Shown here: positions 18,610 through 25,998 of the stretch, piece after piece
Layout of the letters: each line of letters opens with the position of its first letter
Position numbering within the stretch: the first letter of the stretch is position 1
Source: Thauera chlorobenzoica
GTDB taxonomy: Bacteria > Pseudomonadota > Gammaproteobacteria > Burkholderiales > Rhodocyclaceae
Reading direction: 5' to 3'
NCBI RefSeq assembly: GCF_001922305.1
Contig: NZ_CP018839.1
Coordinates: forward strand, 2,046,001-2,110,000
DNA: 64,000 bases
Position numbers and translations under genes: made by a program
Notes under the pieces: generated by a model
What the model was told of the DNA's origin: nothing
Database searches by the model: none
What the model saw: only the letters and a program-made list of their open reading frames with translations

Positions 18610-19821
18610 TCAGGCGTGGGCATCTCCCACTTCGAGGACGACGGCCATCGCCGTGTCGCCGGCGGCGCAGCCGGAAAACAGGCCGAAACCGCCGCCGCGC
18701 AGCGCGAGTTCCTCGATCAGCTCGATGATCGCGCGCGTCCCCATCGGCGCCTGCGGATGGCCCCAGACCAGGGAACAGCCGTAGTTGTTCATGCGCATCA
18801 GGTCGGCGCCGGTTTCACGGGCGAACACCAGGTCGTTGACCGCGAACGGGTTGTGGGTCTTCACCGCGTCGATGTCGGCGATCCCACGGCCGGCCTGGGC
18901 GAGGGCGTTGCGGGCCGCCGGGATGGTCGCCTCGGGCATGTAGGCGAGCTCCGCCCGGGCGAGGCCGAAGCCGTGCAGGCGCACCGCGATCGCCGGGTCG
19001 CGGGACAGCTCGCGTGCGCGCTCGGGGGTCGTGACGAGGATCGCGGCGTTGCCGTCGGCCGGGTGGGTCTGGCCGCCGTAGGTGATCGTTCCGCCGGCCG
19101 CGACCGGTTTCAGCCGGGCCAGGCTTTCGGCGCTCGAGCGCACCACCCCTTCGTCGCCGTCGAGGGTGGCGACGGTCTTGCGGAAATCGGCGCTCGGTAC
19201 GTCGAACGGCAGGCTCATGAAGCGCTTCAGGAAGGCCGCGTCGTTTTCCAGCGCCTGCGCGTACTGTTGTTCGCGGCGAAGCACGATTTCGTGCTGCTGC
19301 GCGGTCGTCACGCCGTGCCGGGCGGCGACGTTTTCGGCGGTCTGCAGCATCGAATGGCCGCCGAGGGGGTCGCAGCCGAAGTTGTCCATGACCCAGTTTT
19401 CGGCGCTGCCGGTGCCGCCGGGCGCGCGCGGGTTCGGGTAGTACAGGTGGGGGCCGTTGGAGGTGCGGTCGCAGTTGATCGCGAGCGCGACGCTGGCCAG
19501 GCCGGCGTCGACTTCCTGGACCGCGGCGAGCAGGGTGCGCACCCCGGTGGCGCAGGCCTGCATCATCGTCGGCCCGCCCGCGCGGGGTGCGCCGATCAGC
19601 CCGGTGAGCCAGGGCAGGCCGTAGAAGGCGTGCTTTTGCGGCACCGAGAAACCGAGCACGCCGTAGTCCAGGATCGCCGGGTCGATGTTCCGGCGGCCGA
19701 GCTCGTGGCGCGCCACGTGGGCGGCAAACTCGATGCTGTGCAGGTTGGAAAAGCTGCCTTGCCAGCGCGCGAAGGGGGTGCTCCAGTAGGCGCCGTAGGG
19801 AATTTCTGCGCTGTACTTCAT
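18610..19821 (-). CDS. iaaA: Thiolase family protein
   Basis: 403 residues. The nucleophilic Cys sits in MMQACATGVRTLL (about residue 94), the His in WGHPQAPMG, and the second Cys in the unusual LFSGCAAGD, where most thiolases have C-x-G-G-G. The Asn-containing oxyanion segment reads KTHNPFAVND instead of N-E-A-F. These changes suggest a substrate other than acetoacetyl-CoA; cleavage of a 2-aminobenzoylacetyl-CoA to aminobenzoyl-CoA and acetyl-CoA fits the operon. The ATG overlaps the GntR stop by 4 bases, so repressor and thiolase are cotranscribed. Confidence 0.82.
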   Translation of the reverse strand: MKYSAEIPYGAYWSTPFARWQGSFSNLHSIEFAAHVARHELGRRNIDPAILDYGVLGFSVPQKHAFYGLPWLTGLIGAPRAGGPTMMQACATGVRTLLAAVQEVDAGLASVALAINCDRTSNGPHLYYPNPRAPGGTGSAENWVMDNFGCDPLGGHSMLQTAENVAARHGVTTAQQHEIVLRREQQYAQALENDAAFLKRFMSLPFDVPSADFRKTVATLDGDEGVVRSSAESLARLKPVAAGGTITYGGQTHPADGNAAILVTTPERARELSRDPAIAVRLHGFGLARAELAYMPEATIPAARNALAQAGRGIADIDAVKTHNPFAVNDLVFARETGADLMRMNNYGCSLVWGHPQAPMGTRAIIELIEELALRGGGFGLFSGCAAGDTAMAVVLEVGDAHA

Positions 19822-20546
19822 GGGGAAACTCCGGGATCCGTTCTGGTGGTGAGCACGGCGGGCCAGCTGTCGTCCAGGCCTACGGCGTGGATGAATGCGA
19901 CCCGGGCCTGGCCGAGGTGTTCGAGCATCGCCGCTGCGGCGAGCTCGCCGTCCCCGGTCCCCAGCGCGGCAGCGAGCCGCCCCAGGCCATGCAGCACGAT
20001 CTTGCGGGTGGCGTAGTCGTCGAGCGTCAGGCGGCGGATCCGCTGCATGTGATCCGCATACTGCTCGATGATGTGGACGAGGCGGGGGTTGGGCACCAGC
20101 GCCAGCCAGGCGGCGCGGAAGCGGATGTTGGCGCCGCGGAAGGCATCGGCGTCGCCCTGTTCGTGGGCGCGCGTCGCGGCCTGCAACGCCTCGTCGAGCG
20201 GGCGGCGCACTTCGGCCGAAGTGGTGAAGCGGGCGACGTGGCGGATCGCCGCAGGCTCGACCAGGGAACGGATCTCATAGATGTCGTTGACGTCGTCCAG
20301 GGTCAGCTCGGGGACGATGAAGCTGCGCCCGTCGGAAGCGAGCAGGCCTTCGCTCGACAGGCGGCGCAACGCTTCGCGTACCGGCGTGCGGGACACGCCG
20401 AGCTGCTCGGCGAGCTGCACTTCCTGCAGGGGCTGGCCGCCGGCGATCAAGCCGTCGCGGATGGAGGCGCGCAGCTTGTGATAGACCTGCTCGCCGAGGG
20501 CGAGCGGCCGTTCTATGGGCTTGAGAGGGGAGAGCGTCGAAGCCAT
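19818..20546 (-). CDS. GntR-family (FadR-type) transcriptional regulator
   Basis: 242 residues: an N-terminal winged helix (LAEQLGVSRTPVREALRRLSSEGLL at about 45-70, the typical GntR helix-turn-helix) and a helical FCD ligand domain with metal-binding type residues. It heads the 16-kb operon and is followed with 4-base overlap by the thiolase. The 18-base palindrome in its own promoter is the probable operator, so it likely represses the operon until an acid or acyl-CoA intermediate binds. Confidence 0.88.
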   Translation of the reverse strand: MASTLSPLKPIERPLALGEQVYHKLRASIRDGLIAGGQPLQEVQLAEQLGVSRTPVREALRRLSSEGLLASDGRSFIVPELTLDDVNDIYEIRSLVEPAAIRHVARFTTSAEVRRPLDEALQAATRAHEQGDADAFRGANIRFRAAWLALVPNPRLVHIIEQYADHMQRIRRLTLDDYATRKIVLHGLGRLAAALGTGDGELAAAAMLEHLGQARVAFIHAVGLDDSWPAVLTTRTDPGVSP

Positions 20547-20593
20547 CGGGGAAGCCTTGTGGAGCCGGATCAGGTGAGCGGAAATCGTTGATG

Positions 20594-20625
20594 AATACTG
20601 TATACAGTATTTTTTGCGATGTAAA
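20594..20625 (-). promoter_or_regulatory. Operon promoter with GntR operator palindrome
   Basis: AATACTGTATACAGTATT at 20594-20611 is a perfect 18-base palindrome 48 bases before the gntR start. On the minus strand TTTACA (20620-20625) and TACAGT (20597-20602) are 17 bases apart, so the palindrome covers the -10 region, as expected for a repressor site. The TGTATACA core resembles operators of FadR-subgroup GntR regulators. It is also notably AT-rich against its surroundings. Confidence 0.75.
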
Positions 20626-20735
20626 CCGTTCGATCGGCACTCCGCAGTGCGCTGGGCGGGCCGTGCACGGCCGCCGGACCTGCGCTGTGCAGGACAGGAC
20701 GCAGCGCTGGTCTCAGCGCCGGCGGAGCCTGGCGT

Positions 20736-21326
20736 TCATGTGCCTGCGCCGGGCGGGGGGGCGGGTTCTTCTTTCCAGCGCTTCATCAACGGGTGTTCGA
20801 TGTCGAACAGATCGAGCGCCTTGCCTACGCTGTGATCGACGATGTCGCCGAGGCTTTGCGGCTTGCTGTAGAACGCAGGCACCGGGGGCAGGATCACGGC
20901 CCCGTAGCGGGCCGCCCGGGCCATCATTTCGAGGTGTCCGAGGTGCAGGGGCGTCTCCCGCACCATCAGCACCAGGGGGCGGCGCTCTTTGAGGCAGACA
21001 TCGGCGGCGCGTGTCAGGAGGTTGTCGTTGTAGGAATGGACGATGCCCGACAGGGTCTTGATCGAGCACGGCGCAACCAGCATTCCCGCGGTGCGGAACG
21101 AGCCGCTGGCGATCGAGGCGCCGATGTCGCCGTGGGGGTGGAGCACATCGGCCAGGGCCTCGACCTGCGCCACCGTCCACTCGGTCTCCTCGACGACGGT
21201 CCGCTTCGCCGAAGGGGAGAAGATCAGATGGGTTTCGATGTCCGCCATCGCCTTCAAGGCCTGCAGCGCCCGGATGCCGTAGATGACGCCCGACGCGCCG
21301 GAAATGCCGATGATGATCCGCTTCAT
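20736..21326 (-). CDS. ubiX: UbiX/Pad1-family flavin prenyltransferase
   Basis: 196 residues beginning with the FMN-binding IIIGISGASGVIYG; the family marks VAPCSIKTLSGI and RETPLHLGHLE are also present. UbiX makes prenylated FMN for UbiD-type decarboxylases. No ubiD lies in the window, so its partner is elsewhere: either ubiquinone synthesis or an aromatic decarboxylase. It is transcribed away from the AOR operon and lies behind the gntR promoter region without overlap. Start at 21326 is supported by a GGAGAA site. Confidence 0.88.
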   Translation of the reverse strand: MKRIIIGISGASGVIYGIRALQALKAMADIETHLIFSPSAKRTVVEETEWTVAQVEALADVLHPHGDIGASIASGSFRTAGMLVAPCSIKTLSGIVHSYNDNLLTRAADVCLKERRPLVLMVRETPLHLGHLEMMARAARYGAVILPPVPAFYSKPQSLGDIVDHSVGKALDLFDIEHPLMKRWKEEPAPPPGAGT

Positions 21327-21400
21327 GTGTGTTCTCCGGCCATGGCCCATTCTAATATGGGCAATGCGCGTTGCGCGGTGGTGGGCGGGGCATTCCCGGG

Positions 21401-21428
21401 TTGACTGGTCATCGTCGCGGCGTATGCT
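21401..21428 (+). promoter_or_regulatory. Putative sigma-70 promoter of the AOR operon
   Basis: TTGACT (21401-21406), 16 bases, TATGCT (21423-21428), about 108 bases before the ferredoxin start. An inverted repeat GCCCAT-6-ATGGGC at 21345-21362 lies upstream between the divergent ubiX and AOR genes and could be a regulator site for either. Confidence 0.5.
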
Positions 21429-21535
21429 TTCCAGGCTGTTGATGCGGCCTGCGGGGCGGCCCAATCCTGCGTTCCGGCCTCGCGCCGCGTCGTGCCCCGC
21501 ACGTTGTCGAGCCACCAACGACCAGGAGACGATCG

Positions 21536-22015
21536 ATGTGGAAAGCGCTGCACATTGATCCCGCCAAGTGCACCGGCTGTCTGCAATGCGAGATGGCCTG
21601 TTCCTACGAGCACACCGGGGTCATCAATCCCAGCAAGTCGCGCATCAAGGTGTTCAACTTCGAGCACGAAGGCCGCAAGGTGCCGTACACCTGCACCCAA
21701 TGCACCGAGGCCTGGTGCCTGAATTCCTGTCCGGTCGATGCGATCCGGATCGACCTCGCGACCGGTGCGAAGATGGTGTTCGAGGACAGCTGCGTCGGCT
21801 GCAAGGTGTGCACGATCGCCTGTCCGTTCGGCACGATCAACTACAACCAGGACACCGGCAAGGTGCAGAAGTGCGACCTGTGCGAAGGCGATCCGGCCTG
21901 TGCGAAAGCCTGTCCGACCGCGGCGATCACCTATGTGGACGCCGACTGGACCGGTATCGAGCGCATGCGCGCCTGGGCCGCGAAGGCCAACACGCCGGCT
22001 TCGGCCGCTTCCTGA
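21536..22015 (+). CDS. aorA: Four-cluster ferredoxin-like subunit of tungsten aldehyde oxidoreductase
   Basis: 159 residues with sixteen cluster cysteines for four [4Fe-4S] centres: CTGCLQCEMAC, CTQCTEAWCLNSC, CVGCKVCTIAC and CDLCEGDPACAKAC. This polyferredoxin type (HycB/DmsB-like) links the tungsten subunit to the FAD subunit in the AorABC enzyme known from Aromatoleum aromaticum. It is first in a five-gene run; AGGAG precedes the ATG. The next gene begins 13 bases after the stop. Confidence 0.88.
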   Translation: MWKALHIDPAKCTGCLQCEMACSYEHTGVINPSKSRIKVFNFEHEGRKVPYTCTQCTEAWCLNSCPVDAIRIDLATGAKMVFEDSCVGCKVCTIACPFGTINYNQDTGKVQKCDLCEGDPACAKACPTAAITYVDADWTGIERMRAWAAKANTPASAAS

Positions 22016-22028
22016 AGGAGGACGCGTC

Positions 22029-23876
22029 ATGGGATGGAATCGCAAGATCCTGCGGGTGAACCTCACCGCCGGCAGCTGTACCGAAGAGCCGCTGAACATG
22101 CAGTGGGTGCAGGACTACCTCGGCTCGCGCGGCCTGGCCACCAAGTACCTGGTGTCCGAGATCGACCCTTGCGTCGATCCGCTGTCGCCCGCCAACAAGA
22201 TGATCATGGCCACCGGCCCGCTGACCGGCACCATGGCCTCCACCGGCGGGCGCTACACCGTCGTCACCAAGGGGCCCCTGACCGGGGCGATCGCCTGTTC
22301 GAACTCGGGCGGTTTCTTCGGTGCCGAAATGAAGTTCGCCGGTTGGGACATGGTGATCTTTGAGGGCCGCTCGCCGAAGCCGGTCTGGCTCTACATCGAG
22401 AATGACCGGGCCGAGCTGCGCGATGCCGCCGGCCTGTGGGGCAAGAGCTGCTGGGAAACCGAAGAGCAGATCCGGCACGTGCTGCAGGACCCGCTGGTGC
22501 GTGTGTCCTCGATTGGCGTCGCCGGCGAGAACCAGGTGCTGTTCGCCTGCATCGTCAATGACCTGCACCGCGCTGCCGGACGCTCGGGGGTGGGCGCGGT
22601 GATGGGCTCGAAGAACCTGAAGGCGGTGGCGATCCGCGGCACCAAGGGGGTGGCGGGCATCCGGGACTTCGGCGCCTTCCTGCAGGCCACCACGGCGGCA
22701 AAGAAGGTCCTCGCCGACAACGCGGTCACCGGCCAGGGCCTGCCCAGGTACGGCACCCAGGTGCTGATGAACGTGATCAACGAGATCGGTGCGTTGCCCA
22801 CGCGCAACCACCGTGACGTGCAGTTCGAGGACGCCTCGAAGATCTCCGCCGAGGCGATGCACGAGAAGCGCGAGTCCGACGGCAAGACCCACCTCGTCAC
22901 CAACGCCGCCTGCTTCGGCTGCACGATCGCCTGCGGCCGCATCTCCGAGATCGACAAGGGCCACTTCACGGTCAAGAACAGCCCGAAGTACTGGGGGGCG
23001 TCGGGCGGCCTCGAGTACGAGGCGGCGTGGGCGCTCGGTGCGGCCAACGGCGTTGGCGACCTCGAGGCGCTGCAGTACGCCAACCTGATCTGCAACGAGC
23101 AGGGCATGGACCCGATCTCCTTCGGCGCCACCGTCGGCGCGGCGATGGAGCTCTACGAGATGGGCGTGCTCGACGACGCCCGGATCGGCCTGCCGGCCCC
23201 CTTCGGTTCCGCCGAAGCGTTGGCGAAGCTGGTTGAGATGACCGCGCTCGGCGAGGGCTTCGGCAAGGAGCTGGGGCTGGGCAGCAAGCGCCTGTGCGAG
23301 AAGTACGGCCACCCCGAGCTGTCGATGAGCGTGAAGGGGCAGGAATTCCCCGCCTACGACGCGCGCGGCATCCAGGGCATGGGCCTCGCCTACGCCACCT
23401 CGAACCGCGGCGCCTGCCACCTGCGCGGTTATACCGTGGCCTCCGAAGTGATGGGCATTCCGCTCAAGACCGACCCCCACGTCACCGAAGGCAAGGCCGA
23501 GCTGGTGAAGGCCTTCCAGGATGCGACCGCGGTGTTCGACTCGGCCGGCATCTGCGTGTTCACCAGCTTCGCGTGGACCCTGGCCGACGTGCAGCCGCAG
23601 ATCGCGGCGGCGTGCGAGGGCGACTGGAGCATGGACAAGCTCAACGCGGTCGGCGAGCGCATCTGGAACCTGGAGCGCCAGTTCAACAACGCCGCCGGTC
23701 TCACCGCCAAGGATGACACCCTGCCGCCGCGCCTGACCCGGGAGCCGGCCAGGACCGGGCCGGCGAAGGGGATGGTGAACCAGCTCGACAAGATGCTGCC
23801 ACAGTACTACCAGGTGCGCGGGTGGACGCCGGACGGCGTGCCCACCGCGCAGACCCTGCAGCGCCTCGGCCTGTAG
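22029..23876 (+). CDS. aorB: Tungsten-containing aldehyde:ferredoxin oxidoreductase catalytic subunit
   Basis: 615 residues, the usual length. N-terminal pyranopterin-binding region includes MATGPLTGTMASTGGRYTVV; the [4Fe-4S] ligands are CFGCTIAC near residue 296 plus a Cys in DSAGICVF near residue 506. It oxidises aldehydes to acids using a W-bis-pyranopterin. The order with ferredoxin and FAD partners matches AorABC, an enzyme with a broad aldehyde range including phenylacetaldehyde. The benzoyl-CoA reductase relative BamB is less likely given this context. AGGAGG lies just before the ATG at 22029; the longer frame upstream lies inside aorA. Confidence 0.88.
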   Translation: MGWNRKILRVNLTAGSCTEEPLNMQWVQDYLGSRGLATKYLVSEIDPCVDPLSPANKMIMATGPLTGTMASTGGRYTVVTKGPLTGAIACSNSGGFFGAEMKFAGWDMVIFEGRSPKPVWLYIENDRAELRDAAGLWGKSCWETEEQIRHVLQDPLVRVSSIGVAGENQVLFACIVNDLHRAAGRSGVGAVMGSKNLKAVAIRGTKGVAGIRDFGAFLQATTAAKKVLADNAVTGQGLPRYGTQVLMNVINEIGALPTRNHRDVQFEDASKISAEAMHEKRESDGKTHLVTNAACFGCTIACGRISEIDKGHFTVKNSPKYWGASGGLEYEAAWALGAANGVGDLEALQYANLICNEQGMDPISFGATVGAAMELYEMGVLDDARIGLPAPFGSAEALAKLVEMTALGEGFGKELGLGSKRLCEKYGHPELSMSVKGQEFPAYDARGIQGMGLAYATSNRGACHLRGYTVASEVMGIPLKTDPHVTEGKAELVKAFQDATAVFDSAGICVFTSFAWTLADVQPQIAAACEGDWSMDKLNAVGERIWNLERQFNNAAGLTAKDDTLPPRLTREPARTGPAKGMVNQLDKMLPQYYQVRGWTPDGVPTAQTLQRLGL

Positions 23877-23948
23877 GCCGGCGATCAGCGGCGTGCGGCT
23901 CGCCCCCGTCCGTGCGGACGGGCGTGCGCGCCTTTCGAGGATTCGCGC

Positions 23949-25238
23949 ATGAAACACCTGATTCTGGGCAACGGCCCCGCCGGGGTGGTCGCCGCCGAGA
24001 CCCTGCGCCGCGCCGCGCCGCAAGACGACATCGTGCTCGTCGGCAAGGAGGACGCGCCGCCGTACTCGCGCATGGCGATTCCCTACCTGCTCGAAGGCAA
24101 CATCGACGAGTCGGGTACCTGGCTGCGCAAGGACGCCGGTCATTTCGAGCGCCTGCGCATCGGCGAGCTGCGCGGCCGTGCGGTGGCGCTCGACACCGAC
24201 AAGCGCCGCGTGCTGTTCGACGACGGCCGCATCGAGCCCTACGACCGTCTCCTGATCGCCACCGGCTCGTACCCGCTGCGCCCGCCGGTCCCCGGCGTGG
24301 ACCTGGCCGAGGTGCACACCTGCTGGACGCTCGCCGATGCGCGTGCGATCGCCGCGCTGGCCCGGCCCGGCGCACGTGTGCTGCAACTGGGCGCCGGCTT
24401 TATCGGCTGCATCATCATGGAGGCGCTCGCCAGGCGCGGCGTCGAGCTCACCGTGGTTGAAATGGGCGACCGCATGGTGCCGCGGATGATGACGCCCACG
24501 GCCGGGGCCATGATCAAGCGCTGGGTCGAGGACAAGGGCATCCGCGTCGTCACCTCCGCCGGCGTGCAGCGCATCGAGCGCGGCGGGGAGGCGGGCAGCG
24601 AGGCGCCGCTGGTGGTGACGCTGTCGACCGGCGAGCACCTCGACTGTGACCTCGTCATCGTCGCCGCCGGCGTGGCGCCCAACATCGGCTTTCTCGACGG
24701 CACGGCGGTGCAGGTCGCCAAGGGCGTGCTGGTGGACGCGCGCATGCAGACGAGCGTGCCCGGGATCTTCGCCGCCGGCGACGTCGCCGAGGCGCCCGAC
24801 CTCTTCACCGGCGCCTATCTGGTGGCGGCGATCCAGCCCAACGCCGCCGACCAGGCGCGCATCGCGGCGCTCAACATGGCGCGTGGCGAGGCCGGCGAGA
24901 CGCGCCTGAGCGGGGTGCTGGCGATCAACGTGCTCGACACCCTGGGCCTGATCTCCTCGTCCTTCGGCCAGTGGTGGGGGGAGAAGCCGGAAGAGGGCGG
25001 CGCGGGTGTCGAGCTGGTCGATGAGGCGCGCTACCGTTATCTGAGCCTCCAGTTCAAGGACGACGTGCTGATCGGCGCGACCTCGATCGGGCTCACCGAG
25101 CACGTCGGCGCGCTGCGCGGCCTGATCCACGGCAAGGTCCGGCTCGGTGCGTGGAAGGAGAGGCTGCTGGGCGCACCGCTGGCATTCGTCGACGCCTACG
25201 TGGCCTGCAGCCAGCAGCCGATGGCGCTGGCGCGCTGA
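23949..25238 (+). CDS. aorC: FAD/NAD-binding subunit of the AOR complex
   Basis: 429 residues of the NADH-oxidase/nitrite-reductase-like pyridine nucleotide-disulfide family. FAD loop LILGNGPAGVVAAE at the start, NAD loop VLQLGAGFIGCIIMEAL (about 147-163), and FAD-contact motif GIFAAGDVAEAP (about 276-287). It lets the AOR complex use NAD+ or exchange electrons with NADH. Start at 23949, 72 bases after aorB, with GAGG upstream. Confidence 0.86.
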   Translation: MKHLILGNGPAGVVAAETLRRAAPQDDIVLVGKEDAPPYSRMAIPYLLEGNIDESGTWLRKDAGHFERLRIGELRGRAVALDTDKRRVLFDDGRIEPYDRLLIATGSYPLRPPVPGVDLAEVHTCWTLADARAIAALARPGARVLQLGAGFIGCIIMEALARRGVELTVVEMGDRMVPRMMTPTAGAMIKRWVEDKGIRVVTSAGVQRIERGGEAGSEAPLVVTLSTGEHLDCDLVIVAAGVAPNIGFLDGTAVQVAKGVLVDARMQTSVPGIFAAGDVAEAPDLFTGAYLVAAIQPNAADQARIAALNMARGEAGETRLSGVLAINVLDTLGLISSSFGQWWGEKPEEGGAGVELVDEARYRYLSLQFKDDVLIGATSIGLTEHVGALRGLIHGKVRLGAWKERLLGAPLAFVDAYVACSQQPMALAR

Positions 25239-25326
25239 ACATGGGGACGGGCATGAAAGGTGCCAGCGCGGGCGGAACGCGGTGCGCGCGGACCGTCCGC
25301 GGCCGGCCGGTGAGCGGGAGGGCGGG

Positions 25327-25584
25327 ATGACGATCCGGGTCGCATTGAAACTGTTCGCCTCGCTCGCCGACTACCTGCCTGCCGGCCACCGCGGCAACCG
25401 CCTCGAACTCGACGTCGATCAGGGCACCACCGTGGCGGACATGCTGCAGCGCTATCGCGTGCCCGAGCGCAGCGCCCACCTGGTGCTCGTCAATGGGCTC
25501 TACGTGGCCCCTGCCGCGCGCGCCGCGCGGCGCCTGGAGGACGGCGACGAGCTGGCCGCCTGGCCGCCGATCGCGGGTGGCTGA
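25327..25584 (+). CDS. aorD: MoaD/ThiS-like sulfur carrier of the AOR operon
   Basis: 85 residues with a beta-grasp pattern ending in the Gly-Gly tail (WPPIAGG) that is adenylated and thiocarboxylated in this family. It probably supplies sulfur for the tungsten-specific pyranopterin or otherwise serves cofactor maturation for AorB. GGGAGGGCGGG precedes the ATG. The following gene starts before its stop. The letter D follows the published Aromatoleum operon as I remember it. Confidence 0.78.
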   Translation: MTIRVALKLFASLADYLPAGHRGNRLELDVDQGTTVADMLQRYRVPERSAHLVLVNGLYVAPAARAARRLEDGDELAAWPPIAGG

Positions 25585-25900
25585 GGCGGTGGTCTTTCCC
25601 GCCGGCCTGGTGCCGGAATCCTTCGAGCGCCTGGTGAGCGCCACCGCCGCCGGCTTCGAGCGCGACCTGCGCATGGCCTGGCCGGCGCTCGAGGGCGGTG
25701 CGGCGCAGGGCCGCTTCCGCCTGCGGGAGGGAGAACTGGTGCTGGAGATCGAGGTGGAGGCGGCGGGCGTGCGCCGACTGGGGCAGCTTGAGCTGCCCCA
25801 ACTGCACGTTCGCTATCACTTTGCTGCTCCGGGTGCCGAACCGGCGCGGCGTGCCCTGCTGGCCCGTCTCGATGGTGCGATGCGCAAAGGCGGTGGCTAG
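25577..25900 (+). CDS. Small conserved-looking protein of unknown function in the AOR operon
   Basis: If translated from the GTG at 25577, which overlaps the aorD stop by 8 bases, the product has 107 residues beginning VAEAVVFPAGLVPESFERL. It is alternating hydrophobic/charged with a likely beta-rich middle (GELVLEIEVEAAG) and no cysteines or membrane segments. I recognise no family. Tight coupling to the sulfur carrier suggests a maturation chaperone for the tungstoenzyme (position of AorE). An upstream ATG at 25493 would run through aorD and gives a low-quality Pro/Arg-rich start. Confidence 0.6.
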   Translation: MAEAVVFPAGLVPESFERLVSATAAGFERDLRMAWPALEGGAAQGRFRLREGELVLEIEVEAAGVRRLGQLELPQLHVRYHFAAPGAEPARRALLARLDGAMRKGGG

Positions 25901-25937
25901 CCCGCTTTGACAGAGTAGATTTCCGTGGATGGTGTAA

Positions 25938-25993
25938 TTGTTGCGTAACGCGCGCTGCATAGGATGGACGGAATTTCACTGCATGAAATTCCG
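25938..25993 (+). promoter_or_regulatory. Putative promoter and inverted repeat before the chemosensory operon
   Basis: TTGTTG (25938-25943), 16 bases and TAGGAT (25960-25965) form a plausible promoter. Directly after it, CGGAATTTCA / TGAAATTCCG (25969-25978 and 25984-25993) is a perfect 10-base inverted repeat with a 5-base loop, ending 5 bases before the ATG at 25999. It occupies the place of the ribosome-binding site, so it could be an operator or a translation-controlling hairpin. Confidence 0.4.
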
Positions 25994-25998
25994 CCCTT

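Noticed and set aside
21423..21434. A 12-base match (TATGCTTTCCAG) to the att repeat upstream of the AOR operon
   Set aside because: Too short, no flanking arm sites and no broken gene; it also falls on the promoter -10 region, so chance similarity is the simpler explanation.
22029..23876. AOR-family protein as a BamB-type benzoyl-CoA reductase
   Set aside because: The ferredoxin, FAD subunit and MoaD-like neighbours match AorABC, and none of the other Bam subunits are present.
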